Shown: positions 17,642-26,230, numbered from the stretch's first letter. The stretch is 64,000 nt of DNA from Natrialba hulunbeirensis JCM 10989 (GCF_000337575.1 NZ_AOIM01000009.1:55114-119113); one strand, 5' to 3'. Translations and numbers: made by a program. Notes: a model not told the origin generated them from the sequence alone.

Positions 17642-18022
17642 GTGGAACCGCGCAAAGATGACGACGCGCTGGTCGACTTGCTCGACGTAATCCTCCGGGA
17701 CGGCGTGATCCTCCGGGCCGACGTCATCATCTCCGTCGCCGAAATCCCGCTCGTCGGCCTCAAGCTCACGGCCGCACTCGCCGGCATGGAGACGATGACC
17801 GAGTACGGCCTCTTCGAAGAGTGGGACGCGAGACACAGGCTCCGCGGCGCGGAGAAACACGGTGAACTCGAGCAGACGACGGGGTCGGGTACGAAGTCGG
17901 GGAACGCACAGCGGACGGCCGTTCCCGGCCCACGACCGAGCGGCGAATTAGATGGCCGCATCGGTACGTCGAGTCCGACCAGCAGCAGGAAAACGGGGAG
18001 TAGACACGACCCTGATCGATAA
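17642..18022 (+). CDS. gvpM: Gas vesicle protein GvpM
   Basis: A 126-residue GvpA paralogue, the last gene of the rightward operon. Core residues 6-60: ALVDLLDVILRDGVILRADV, then IISVAEIPLVGLKLTAALAG. It interacts with GvpF-L proteins in Halobacterium and is needed at nucleation. The 60-residue Thr/Ser/Gly/Arg tail is not seen in the 84-residue Halobacterium version. Start is GTG at 17642, 6 bases after gvpL. Confidence 0.92.
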   Translation: MEPRKDDDALVDLLDVILRDGVILRADVIISVAEIPLVGLKLTAALAGMETMTEYGLFEEWDARHRLRGAEKHGELEQTTGSGTKSGNAQRTAVPGPRPSGELDGRIGTSSPTSSRKTGSRHDPDR

Positions 18023-18076
18023 TGTGGGATTCGCTAGATTGACCAGTGCCCTGTTCCGGACCACCGGTCCCAGCTG

Positions 18077-18292
18077 TCAGGCGAACTTCGGCCGCTCGGT
18101 CGTCAACTCGACGTCGCCAGAGACCGTCTCCTCGTCGCAGTCTTCGTCGTAGACGTACTGTCCGGTCGAGCCACAGAGGGTACACTCGTAGCTCTCTGAT
18201 AGTTCGTTGATAACCTCACCGTCTTCGAAGTAGACGCGGCTCTGAGTGATCTGCAGGAACTGTGGGGTCTCACAGTTTGTACAGGTGATCAT
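18077..18292 (-). CDS. Small zinc-ribbon protein next to the gas vesicle cluster
   Basis: A 71-residue acidic protein with two CxxC knuckles, CTNC at residues 4-7 and CTLC near 37-40, spaced as in a zinc ribbon. The ATG at 18292 puts the first knuckle at the N-terminus; the frame is open 20 codons further. It is convergent with gvpM, 54 bases away. Function unknown; haloarchaea carry many such tiny zinc proteins. Confidence 0.75.
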   Translation of the reverse strand: MITCTNCETPQFLQITQSRVYFEDGEVINELSESYECTLCGSTGQYVYDEDCDEETVSGDVELTTERPKFA

Positions 18293-18628
18293 ATCCGACG
18301 GGTCGCTTGCACCGGTTGTAGTTATCCGGCTTGTAACCGAATCGAAGGACACACTATCACAGTCTTACCGTCTGGAAATCGGTCGAACACACCCATGCTA
18401 TCGACTCTCTTTCGAGGCGTTCGTCCGGCGCTTCTGAAGCCCGCGTAAACAGGCCATAACCGTACGACTAAATCGGGTTCACCCTTCAGAATACCGTTCC
18501 GAGTAGCCGTCGGAAAACGAGGAGTTATCAGCCCGTATCAAACTGTTATTCGCCCCCTTCCCGCGACCGCCGACCGGTCCGTTTGAGGGGACACTGGCCA
18601 CCCCTCTCGGCCACCGCTACTGGCAACC
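18293..18628. other. Intergenic region right of the zinc-ribbon gene
   Basis: 336 bases between the start of the zinc-ribbon gene and the end of the Gfo/Idh gene. The left end must carry the promoter of the zinc-ribbon gene. I see no gene, repeat or clear structure in the remainder. Confidence 0.5.
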
Positions 18629-19753
18629 CTACTCGAGTCCCACCGAGACTCGCTCACCGGTTCGAGCGGCCTCGTAGGCTGCCTCGGTCAGGGCGGTCAC
18701 CCGAAGGGCATCGCGGGCGGCTGCCGGCGGTTCGTGCCCGGGTCCGTTGTGAATACTCTCGACGAAGGCGTCGGCGCGAGTCTGCTCTCGCCGGTGGTCG
18801 ATGTAGGGGAGCCGTTCGCTCGCGTCGGTCTCGATTTCGAAGACGTCGCGCGAGCCCCACTGCGTCCCCTCGATGTAGAGCGCGCCATCATCGTCCCAGC
18901 AGTGGATGTGTTCGCGGGTCGAGGGAAGGTCGCCGTGGAGCGAGACCGTTCCCGTTGCACCGTTCTCGAACCGGATGTCCAGGTGTGCACGGCTGTCGAC
19001 TCGCTGCTCGTCATCGTGAAAGTCCATGCTCGCGGTGACGGAAGCGGGCTCGAGTCCGGTCGTCCAGAGGATGCCGTCGAGGACGTGACTCCCGGTATCG
19101 GAGAGGAAGCCACCGCCCGACAGGTCAGGGTCGAGCCGCCAGGTTCCCTGCGAGTCCGCGATCCAGTCCTGGGTGATCGAGGCCGTCACCCACTGCGGTG
19201 GTCCGGATTCGAAGCGATCTCGCGCCAACTGAAACGCGGTCTGGAGGTGTCGCTGATAGCCGACCATCAGGGTCAGGTCGGTGTGCGCCGCTCGCTCGAC
19301 GAGATCGCGAGCGTGTTCGAGATCCGTCGTCAGCGGCTTGTCGCAGTAGACGTGCAGGTCGGACTCGAGTGCGGCGACGACCTGCTCGTAGTGGAGCGTG
19401 TGAGGTGTGGCGATGAGGACGGCGTCGAGGTTTGGGTCAGAGTCTGGGCCAGGTTCAGAGTCTGAATTCGAGTTCCATTTTGAGTCCGAGTCGGAGTCCG
19501 AGTCCGGGCCACCGTTACCGTTGGCATCAGCGAGCATCGAGTCGTACTCAGTGTACCGTCGTGCGGGCGGAACGCCGAACTCGTTCCCGACGGACTCGAG
19601 TTGGTCGAGATCGAGATCGCAGACGGCTTCGATGGTGGCGTCGTCGTGGCGGTGGAGTTGCCCGCCGACCGTGGTGCCGATGTAGCCAAGGCCGACGATG
19701 CCGACGCGGATCGGTGTCGAGGACGACGTGGATGGAGATGGGCTGGCGCACAT
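18629..19753 (-). CDS. Gfo/Idh/MocA family NAD(P)-dependent oxidoreductase
   Basis: A 374-residue enzyme with an N-terminal Rossmann fold (IRVGIVGLGYIG at about 15-26) and the family motif CDKPLT near residue 125, whose lysine is catalytic. The C-terminal beta-sheet domain includes GGGFLSDTGSHVLDGI. Substrates of the family are sugars, inositols and related compounds; none can be assigned here. A 30-residue Asp/Ser/Asn insert (near 82-112) breaks the Rossmann domain. ATG at 19753 was preferred to an upstream in-frame ATG at 19807. Confidence 0.88.
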   Translation of the reverse strand: MCASPSPSTSSSTPIRVGIVGLGYIGTTVGGQLHRHDDATIEAVCDLDLDQLESVGNEFGVPPARRYTEYDSMLADANGNGGPDSDSDSDSKWNSNSDSEPGPDSDPNLDAVLIATPHTLHYEQVVAALESDLHVYCDKPLTTDLEHARDLVERAAHTDLTLMVGYQRHLQTAFQLARDRFESGPPQWVTASITQDWIADSQGTWRLDPDLSGGGFLSDTGSHVLDGILWTTGLEPASVTASMDFHDDEQRVDSRAHLDIRFENGATGTVSLHGDLPSTREHIHCWDDDGALYIEGTQWGSRDVFEIETDASERLPYIDHRREQTRADAFVESIHNGPGHEPPAAARDALRVTALTEAAYEAARTGERVSVGLE

Positions 19754-20439
19754 AGCCCGGGACACGAGGTCCACGACTATCGGTCTGGCGGGGATTTCAG
19801 CGGGCATCGCGCGGTAGGCGGTGGAATACGTGAAACAGGCGGGCCGTACCGCCGAGTAATCCCTGGAGACTGCTCTGTGTTCGGTTTTGGACTCGTCTCA
19901 GGGAGTGCGAATCTCACGAGGGAACCCGGAGAGCTGGCGGCGAATTCCACCGTAGTGGGGCGATACGCGTGCCGTATTCCGATCCTGTCGATGGTTTGAA
20001 CACACTACGATCCGCCAACTCAGTCCATAACAAAGGGGAACACCGTCCTCTGGATCACGTGCGGGGATAACACGCCCCGCCGGGTACGCGCTTGGCCCAG
20101 ACACGACGCGCTGACAGCCGATTGCGTGCGTTCGTGCCCGGATCGCTCGGAAGTGGACTCGCCCCCGCTTCGAGTTAGCTCATGTCTCTCACGCCCGGGC
20201 GGGCTCCCGCCCCCGTTCGGGTATACGTGCTGTCTGTCGGTCGCCGCCCGCCGTTCCGACGGCGGCGCTGGCGGCGGCTTTCACGCAAGTAGTGTCGCAG
20301 TGTTCCGTCACGCCAGTTCTGTCGCAGTATACCGTCCCAGCCACGCCGTTCGGTTCTCAGCACAGTTGTACACGCTCTGGAGCTACTGAACCGAACAACC
20401 AGATCAAGTCAGAACCACCTCGAAAGAGCGGCTGGCGAC
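19754..20439. other. Long intergenic region with several hairpins
   Basis: 686 bases without a convincing gene. It holds a 6-bp stem GCGGGG/CCCCGC (20061-20080), a 7-bp stem with a TCCG tetraloop (20248-20265), and two imperfect 25-bp copies starting TGTCGCAGT (about 20293 and 20320). Frames in it have poor codon bias. A structured RNA is possible but matches neither RNase P RNA nor SRP RNA as I know them. Confidence 0.45.
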
Positions 20440-21501
20440 TCAGAACTCCGTAATAACCGGAATCCCGACCGTCTCGTAGCTATCCATCGAGGACAGCGTC
20501 TCGGGAGCCTCCTCGAGTGATAGCGTCTCGCCGATAATCTTGCTCGGCTCGAGCGTGCCCTCACCGATCAGCTTGAACAGTTCCTCGTAGCGCACGAGCG
20601 GCATGCCGAACGAGCCGTGGAAGTCGAGTTCCTGCATCGTCATCACGTCGACGGGGACCTCGATCTGTCCCTCCTCCTCGCCGGTCGTGAGACCGACCTG
20701 GACGTGCGTACCACGGGTTCCGAGACTGCCGATCGAGTTCTGGCAGGTCTCTGCGATGCCGAGCGCGTCGATCGAAACGTCTGCGCCGCCGCCAGCGAGC
20801 GCCTTGACCTCCTGGGCCGTGTTGTCCGCCTCGGCCGCGTTGACCGTTGCGGACGCGCCGAGTTCGCGGGCGCGCTCGAGTTTGTCCTCGCGAACGTCGA
20901 CCGCAATCGGGTGTGCGCCCAGCGCGTCGGCGATGTGGATCGCCGAGAGGCCGACGCCGCCACAGCCGTGGACGGCGACCCAGTCGCCGGGTCGAAGGTC
21001 TGCGCGGTCTGCGAGCGCGTGGTAGGCGGTCATGAACCGGCAGCCGAGGCCGGCCATCTCGGTGAAGTCGACGTCGTCCGGGAGCTTCACGCAGTTATAG
21101 TCAGCCTCGCGGACCGGAAACGCCTCGGCGAACGCGCCCGGTGCGATTCCCGATAGCCCGAGCGGGATCACCGTCTCGCAGTTATTCGCGCGACCCTCGC
21201 GACAGTGCGAACAGGTGCCGTCGCCGAGGTGGAACGGCACCGCAACGCGGTCGCCCTCCTGCAACGTCTCGACGTCCTCGCCGACCGCGGAGACGACGCC
21301 CGCTGGCTCGTGGCCGAGAATCTGGCCCTCCGGCACCGAGGCACCGATCCAGCTCCAGTCTCCCTGCCAGGCGTGCCAGTCGCTCCGGCAGATCCCGCAG
21401 GCTTCGGTCTCGACGATCACCTGATCGGGTTTCGGTTCGGGGTAGTCGACCTCTTTGACCGCGAGCGGTTCACCGTGTTCCTCGAGTACTGCTGCTCGCA
21501 T
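20440..21501 (-). CDS. Zinc-dependent alcohol dehydrogenase (MDR family)
   Basis: A 353-residue medium-chain dehydrogenase. Catalytic zinc ligands are in CGICRSDWHAW (Cys36) and GHEPAG (His64); the NAD(P) site is GCGGVGLSAIHIADALG near 179-195. The structural-zinc loop reads DGTCSHCREGRANNC and so keeps three of the four usual cysteines, with Asp at the first position. Substrate unknown; it oxidises alcohols or reduces aldehydes by family. Single gene. Confidence 0.9.
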   Translation of the reverse strand: MRAAVLEEHGEPLAVKEVDYPEPKPDQVIVETEACGICRSDWHAWQGDWSWIGASVPEGQILGHEPAGVVSAVGEDVETLQEGDRVAVPFHLGDGTCSHCREGRANNCETVIPLGLSGIAPGAFAEAFPVREADYNCVKLPDDVDFTEMAGLGCRFMTAYHALADRADLRPGDWVAVHGCGGVGLSAIHIADALGAHPIAVDVREDKLERARELGASATVNAAEADNTAQEVKALAGGGADVSIDALGIAETCQNSIGSLGTRGTHVQVGLTTGEEEGQIEVPVDVMTMQELDFHGSFGMPLVRYEELFKLIGEGTLEPSKIIGETLSLEEAPETLSSMDSYETVGIPVITEF

Positions 21502-21599
21502 ATCCTACCGGTTCCCGACCAACATATAAAAATATGATAGTTGATCGCAGGTGTCACGGTCGTCGATACACACATCCGACTTCGATCCGAACGAGACCT

Positions 21600-22265
21600 G
21601 TGACGCACTCGGACGAAGATTTCATACGCCAGCGCTCGGCTGCCGCGGGTGAGCTGCAGCCCTCAGCGGAGACGCAGACGGCAACGTTCGGTATGGGCTG
21701 TTTCTGGGGTCCCGACGCCACATTCGGCGCGATGGAGGGCGTCGTCCGAACGCGAGTCGGCTACGCCGGCGGCACCGAACCGAATCCCAGCTACTACTCG
21801 CTGGGAGATCACACCGAAGTCGTTCAACTCGAGTACGATCCGGAAACGCGATCATATGAGGACCTGCTCGAAGTCTTCTGGTCGAACCACAGCTGGCAAA
21901 CCCCGTCTCGAAAGCGACAGTACCGCGGCGTCGTCCTCGCACACGACGACGAGCAGTACGAGACTGCCCAGCGCACGAAAGACGACCTCGCCGAGCGCAC
22001 CGAGACGGCCGTCGAGACGGCGATTGAGGTACTCGAGTCCATCACGCTCGCAGAGGACTATCACCAGAAGTACGAGCTTCGGTCGACGCCGGTCGCCGGC
22101 GACGAACTCGTGGCGCTGTACGGTGACGAGTTCGTCGACTCGACTGTCGTCGCCCGACTCAACGGCTTCGTCGCCGGTCACGGGACCGAAGAGCAGCGCC
22201 GGCGCGTGCTCGCAGCACTGGACGTTCCGGCGACCGTCGTCGCCGAACTTCGGCGGCGGTTCTGA
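21600..22265 (+). CDS. msrA: Peptide-methionine (S)-S-oxide reductase MsrA
   Basis: A 221-residue enzyme that repairs oxidised methionine. The active-site motif GCFWG has the catalytic cysteine at residue 34, followed by GVVRTRVGYAGG and HTEVVQLEYDP, all standard for MsrA. The EDYHQKY motif near the end of the fold is also present. The GTG at 21600 gives the usual short N-terminus; an ATG at 21534 would add 22 residues. No resolving Cys pair is seen at the C-terminus, so recycling probably uses thioredoxin-like thiols differently. Confidence 0.93.
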   Translation: MTHSDEDFIRQRSAAAGELQPSAETQTATFGMGCFWGPDATFGAMEGVVRTRVGYAGGTEPNPSYYSLGDHTEVVQLEYDPETRSYEDLLEVFWSNHSWQTPSRKRQYRGVVLAHDDEQYETAQRTKDDLAERTETAVETAIEVLESITLAEDYHQKYELRSTPVAGDELVALYGDEFVDSTVVARLNGFVAGHGTEEQRRRVLAALDVPATVVAELRRRF

Positions 22266-22334
22266 TCGCAGAGTGGTCCCGTCGCGTGGACACGCTGTCG
22301 GGCGAGCAATTATACGATACCCTGGTGTAGTGAG

Positions 22335-22502
22335 ATGACGATCAGGCCCATGTCCACGATCTGTGCGAACTGCGGCGACGACAGGCTGCCGGTGCAGTGG
22401 TGTCACGTCTACCTTTCGACGGACGAGGTCGTCGAGGTGGCACTCTGTGAGGGGTGTCGGTACAGATTCGTTACTGCCGAGTGGGTCGAGGCCGTCGTCT
22501 GA
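22335..22502 (+). CDS. Tiny zinc-ribbon protein
   Basis: A 55-residue protein with CANC (residues 10-13) and CEGC (about 39-42), a typical zinc ribbon, and conserved-looking W/Y positions (QWCHVYLSTDEVVEVALC). A downstream ATG at 22350 is an alternative start. It lies 4 bases before the next gene on the same strand, so the two are probably cotranscribed. Function unknown. Confidence 0.7.
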   Translation: MTIRPMSTICANCGDDRLPVQWCHVYLSTDEVVEVALCEGCRYRFVTAEWVEAVV

Positions 22503-22506
22503 GCCA

Positions 22507-22908
22507 ATGCCAGCGCCACCCCGATACAAACTGTTCGGTGTCTACGTCTCACAGCCGGTGTTCGAGGCGCTCGAAACCCACCTCCACGAGGAGGCTGGCG
22601 TCGTGGATCTCGAGACCTATTTCGATTCGACCGCTGATTCCGTTCCGGAGGGTGACCCCGGTGGCGACGTGACCGCCACTCTGCTGACGGACATTGTCGA
22701 GAATTTTGCACCGCTTTACGACGACGCGGCGTTCGCTGCGGCCGGCGATGTCGATCCGAACTCGTTCGTTCTCACGCATCTGGCCGCGCCACCGCAGACA
22801 GTTGCGAACGCTCGCGAGCGGTTTCAGGCCGCTGCGACGATTCAGGAGACAGACCAGCGGGAAGTCCACACGGCGATTCTGGCCGCGTACTTCGAGACGG
22901 ATCCGTGA
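22507..22908 (+). CDS. Hypothetical protein downstream of a zinc-ribbon gene
   Basis: A 133-residue acidic soluble protein (PAPPRYKLFGVYVSQPVFEA near the start). No domain, signal peptide or membrane segment recognised. The ATG at 22507 is 4 bases from the zinc-ribbon stop. Codon bias supports real coding. Confidence 0.68.
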   Translation: MPAPPRYKLFGVYVSQPVFEALETHLHEEAGVVDLETYFDSTADSVPEGDPGGDVTATLLTDIVENFAPLYDDAAFAAAGDVDPNSFVLTHLAAPPQTVANARERFQAAATIQETDQREVHTAILAAYFETDP

Positions 22909-22956
22909 GCGACCTGTGAGCAAGCTGTAAGCAATCTGTGGCGACAGCTTTGGTCT

Positions 22957-23415
22957 CTACTCGGCGCTCTCACCCGGGTTCCGTCGCTCGATCATTCCCA
23001 GCCCGATCCAGGAGATGACGACCTCATCGTGCTGGTTGATCCCCTCTAGTCGGCTGTCGACGTACCCCCGCTTGGGATCGCTCTCGGAGACTCGCTTGTC
23101 GATCACTTCCGTCCGAATCGAGAGCGTGTCGCCCGGTTTGACCGGCCGCTTCCAGCGCAGTTCGTCGACGCCGCGGGCGCCCATACTCGCCCGGTCGTCG
23201 ATCGGTCCGTCGACGAGCAGCCGCATACACATCGACGCCGTGTGCCAGCCCGAGGCGACCAGTTCGCCGAACGCGGACTCCGTCGCCGCTTCCTTGTCGA
23301 TGTGAAACGGCTGCGGGTCGTAAGACTCGGCGAAGTCGACGATCTCTGCTTCGGTCACGTCGTACTCGCCGAACTCCATCGTGTCGCCGATCTCGATGTC
23401 CTCGTAGTACTTCAT
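22957..23415 (-). CDS. MaoC-like (R)-hydratase, hot-dog fold
   Basis: A 152-residue MaoC dehydratase. The family pattern is clear: YYEDIEIGDTMEFGEYDVTE, then FAESYDPQPFHIDKEAA with the catalytic Asp/His of the hydratase motif, and FGELVASGWHTASMCMRLLV. It likely hydrates or dehydrates an acyl-CoA or related substrate. Convergent with the hypothetical gene at 22507. Confidence 0.9.
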   Translation of the reverse strand: MKYYEDIEIGDTMEFGEYDVTEAEIVDFAESYDPQPFHIDKEAATESAFGELVASGWHTASMCMRLLVDGPIDDRASMGARGVDELRWKRPVKPGDTLSIRTEVIDKRVSESDPKRGYVDSRLEGINQHDEVVISWIGLGMIERRNPGESAE

Positions 23416-23604
23416 CTGCTGCTACTGATTCGTAGACGACAAAGAGCGTATGGGATGCGGAACAAACCGAACTGGATGGGCGTGCGTTAAATCGGCAGCA
23501 CCGGGAGTACCCGCAGCACCCGCCCACCTCTCTACGGCACCACTGCTCCACCCGATCCACCCGCACCACCTCACCACCGCACCACCGCCCCACTCACACA
23601 ATCC

Positions 23605-24504
23605 TCAGATATACTCGCCTTCGCTCTCGTACACCGACGGATCGTCCCTGAACTTTTCGGCGACCGTCTCGAGTGCGACGAACTCTGCGCGCTCGTGAGA
23701 CTTCACATAGCGAATAAACTCCTCGAACAGCGGGATCATGTGTGGCAGGCCGTGGAGGTCGGGGTGAATCGTGAACGTGTAGACGCCCGCGCCGCGGCGG
23801 TTGTAGAGGAAGTCGAACTGGCGTTTGTAGTACTGTTCGTACATCATCTCGGGGTCCTTGTACCCCGCGTGGTAGATCGGCTGCTTGATGAACAGCATCG
23901 GCGGGATGTCGTCCCGGTACCAGCTGATCGGGATTTCGACGATGTCGGTCTCCTCGCCGTACTGGTAGGGCTCCATCCAGCTGTCTGCGCTCTTGTCGTA
24001 GTCGATCTTCTCCCAGCTGTCACCTTTGCGCATCCAGCCCGGTTCGAACTGTCGTTCCATCAGGCTGCTGTCGTAGTCGAAGCCGTGCTTCTCGACGAGG
24101 TCGGGCGTGTTCTCGCTGAACTCCCACCAACTCGCCCGGTGGCCGGTCGGCTCGGAGCCGGTGACGTCCTCGATGAGGTCGATCGAGACCTCGAGAATCT
24201 CGTCTTCTTGCTCCCGCGTGAGGTCGGTCGGGTTCTCGTGTGAATAGCCGTGAACGCCGAGTTCGTGACCGGCGGCTGCAACGGCCTCGATTTCGTCCCG
24301 GAACGTGTCGATCGTGTGACCGGGAACGTACCACGAGGTCCGGATGTCCATCTCCTCGAACAGCGTGAGCATTCGCGGTATGCCTTCGCTGCCGGCCGAG
24401 AGGCCGCGCGAGAGGTCTGCTGGTGAGTCTTCGCCGCCGTAGGAACCGAGCCAGCCGGCGACGCAGTCCGCGTCGACGCCGATGGCAACGTCAATATCTC
24501 CCAT
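23605..24504 (-). CDS. Polysaccharide deacetylase family protein (NodB domain)
   Basis: A 299-residue cytoplasmic-type NodB-fold amidohydrolase. GVDADC near residue 10 supplies the metal Asp, HGYSHENP near 90 the His pair, and SWWEFSENTPDLVEKHGFDYDSSL the next conserved block. No signal peptide is present, so it resembles the PuuE/allantoinase-like branch rather than secreted chitin deacetylases. ATG at 24504 was chosen because it starts directly before the first strand; 7 more codons are open upstream. Right-hand neighbour is a tiny zinc protein on the same strand. Confidence 0.87.
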   Translation of the reverse strand: MGDIDVAIGVDADCVAGWLGSYGGEDSPADLSRGLSAGSEGIPRMLTLFEEMDIRTSWYVPGHTIDTFRDEIEAVAAAGHELGVHGYSHENPTDLTREQEDEILEVSIDLIEDVTGSEPTGHRASWWEFSENTPDLVEKHGFDYDSSLMERQFEPGWMRKGDSWEKIDYDKSADSWMEPYQYGEETDIVEIPISWYRDDIPPMLFIKQPIYHAGYKDPEMMYEQYYKRQFDFLYNRRGAGVYTFTIHPDLHGLPHMIPLFEEFIRYVKSHERAEFVALETVAEKFRDDPSVYESEGEYI

Positions 24505-24599
24505 AGCCACTGGGACGGGCACCATCGACCGACAAAGAAGTGTTTCACTGACTGGGTGACTGTGTCACGTCCCTACTGGTTGGTCTCGCTGGCACCGGT

Positions 24600-24740
24600 T
24601 CAGGCCGTCTGCAGGTCGTGGATACTCACCCAGTGGCTGCCGTACTCCGCTTCGTGCTCTCGTGCGGCGCTGCTGGCTTCGACCCAGTCGGCGAGCTCCT
24701 GGTCGAGATCACAGCTGTCACAGCGGACCTGGTATGACAT
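24600..24740 (-). CDS. Tiny CxxC protein
   Basis: A 46-residue protein (MSYQVRCDSCDLDQELADWV, ending in SIHDLQTA) with a single CxxC and charged helices. Such proteins recur in haloarchaea, but the function is unknown. It lies 95 bases upstream of the deacetylase gene on the same strand, and a hairpin lies 56-84 bases upstream of its own start. Confidence 0.65.
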   Translation of the reverse strand: MSYQVRCDSCDLDQELADWVEASSAAREHEAEYGSHWVSIHDLQTA

Positions 24741-24795
24741 GATTTACCGTTCAACACTCCTCTCCTTAAGCCTTCGTCGAGCATTGTCTGGGGCC

Positions 24796-24824
24796 ATTCT
24801 GTCCCCGCAGTGTTGGGGCAGAAT
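24796..24824. repeat. Inverted repeat / hairpin between two divergent genes
   Basis: ATTCTG and CCCC pair with GGGG and CAGAAT around an 8-base loop, with one bulged T. Ten base pairs in total. It lies between the CxxC gene (leftward) and the SnoaL-like gene (rightward), a position suited to an operator. A competing GGGG/CCCC pairing (from 24789) overlaps it. Confidence 0.6.
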
Positions 24825-24985
24825 GTGATCGGCGGCAGCGTTCGGCTTCTCACTCGGCTACTCGTATCCCTCGCTGACAGCCAGCGCGACACTCCGGCCA
24901 GTTCGTCTGTACGGCCCACAGATCGGTCGTTCCCCCTGAAAAAGTGTTATTCGCTCACCGAGCGTCTCTCGTACCGGTGTTTCCC

Positions 24986-25423
24986 ATGGCAGTTGACGCA
25001 TCCACAGCGCCGAGCGCAGTCGTCCGTCGAGAAATCGAGACCGTCTGGAACGACGACAACCTCGACATGATCGACGAGCTCGTTGCGGACGAGTTCACCT
25101 ACCACAACCCGATGATCGACGAGCCGATCCGCGGCCCCGCGGACTACCGTACGCTCGTCGAGAACTTCCGCGGTGCCGTCCCGGACTACGAGATGACGGT
25201 CGAGGAGATGATCAGCGACGGTAAGATCGTCGCAACCCGATTCCGCGCGACGGGAACGCAGGAACGGCCGCTGCTCGACATCGAACCGACCGGTGCCGAA
25301 ATCGACATCACGGGAATGATGTTCGACCGCATCGAGGACGGCAAACTCGTCGAGCGCCGGGTCAACGACGACGCGTTCGGGCTCCTCCGACAACTCGGTG
25401 TCGTCGAGCGCCAGCCGTTCTGA
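24986..25423 (+). CDS. SnoaL-like / ester cyclase family protein
   Basis: A 145-residue protein of the NTF2-like fold: VVRREIETVWNDDNLDMIDE, then FTYHNPMIDEPIRGPADYRT, VTRFRATGTQ-like strand and ITGMMFDRIEDGKLVERR. Polyketide cyclase-like by family, but in archaea the role is unknown. ATG at 24986 was preferred because homology starts at AVDAST; 14 upstream codons are also open. Confidence 0.88.
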   Translation: MAVDASTAPSAVVRREIETVWNDDNLDMIDELVADEFTYHNPMIDEPIRGPADYRTLVENFRGAVPDYEMTVEEMISDGKIVATRFRATGTQERPLLDIEPTGAEIDITGMMFDRIEDGKLVERRVNDDAFGLLRQLGVVERQPF

Positions 25424-25643
25424 CCGGCTACTGTACGCACCGTTCACGACTCCCAACCACTATTTTCGAAAAAACGTCCGCCACGCGAACCGTGTCGCGG
25501 TCGGTCACGTTCTCGCGTCACCCCCCACTGCAGTCCTTCCCGGCTACTCGCCCGCCGCTGGACTCGACTGAAACTCAAACACTACCCGGAGTTGCTCACC
25601 ACAACACCAGTCGAAGCCGCCCTGCACAGAATTGCCCGCACGC

Positions 25644-25937
25644 TCACGGCATCGACTCGAGTAGCTCCCGCGTCGCCGCCCGGTCGAACGCCCGGTGGGT
25701 CTCCGAACTCACGTTTCCGGCTTCAGTGACGGAGAGGACGGCCTGTGCAGCCGTTTCGTCGTCCGGGAACTCGCTGATCGTGATAGTATCGTACTGGCCC
25801 ATCAGCATATAGAAGGACTCGAGTTCGCCGCCGAGTTCCTCGAACTGCTCTTCGATACGGTCGATGCGGTCAGGGCTGTCCCGAATCGATGCCGCGCCTT
25901 GCTCTGTGAACTGCCACAGAGTAATGTATGGTGGCAT
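25644..25937 (-). CDS. GYD-domain protein
   Basis: A 97-residue ferredoxin-like alpha/beta domain: YITLWQFTEQGAASIRDSPD, then the GYD-type strand FYMLMGQYDTITISEFPD. The family name comes from a Gly-Tyr-Asp motif, here GQYD. Function unknown, probably a small oligomeric enzyme or binding protein. ATG at 25937 matches the family start. Confidence 0.88.
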   Translation of the reverse strand: MPPYITLWQFTEQGAASIRDSPDRIDRIEEQFEELGGELESFYMLMGQYDTITISEFPDDETAAQAVLSVTEAGNVSSETHRAFDRAATRELLESMP

Positions 25938-26207
25938 GGCAGGGCAATCGCCACCGGCTGGGGCAATAAATCTCACAAGAGGTCGCGTTCTCTGCACGAG
26001 CGAGTTGCTGCTGTGTGTTGGGTACGTCCAGGTCGGTAGTTGGACTGTGGATCGGTGTCGGAGTCAGCGTTGGAAATTTGCGGGGTGTAGTGAGATGGGT
26101 ACTCGAGTTCAGTTCCCATACGCGGCCTCGGCAGTGACCAAGCGGGCAGATTTGGACCACGCCGAGACGGTCGCTCTCGCGGTGCTCGAGCGCTGCGACT
26201 CGTCTAA

Positions 26208-26222
26208 TTCAAATCTGCCCCA
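26208..26222 (+). repeat. Inverted 15-bp copy of the tRNA-Val 3' end
   Basis: TTCAAATCTGCCCCA at 26208-26222 is the exact reverse complement of 26273-26287 inside tRNA-Val. A direct 11-bp copy (GGGCAGATTTG) lies at 26144-26154. Repeats of tRNA 3' ends are how att sites of tRNA-targeting integrases look, but no integrase gene is present. Confidence 0.7.
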
Positions 26223-26230
26223 CCGTCACG

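Noticed and set aside
20126-20389. Ser/Arg/Pro-rich 87-codon frame in the long gap
   Set aside because: Poor third-position bias, no ribosome site, product reflects DNA repeats.
23510-23600. CACC-rich stretch as possible repeat array or CRISPR
   Set aside because: Irregular low-complexity C/A-rich DNA without unit length or spacers.
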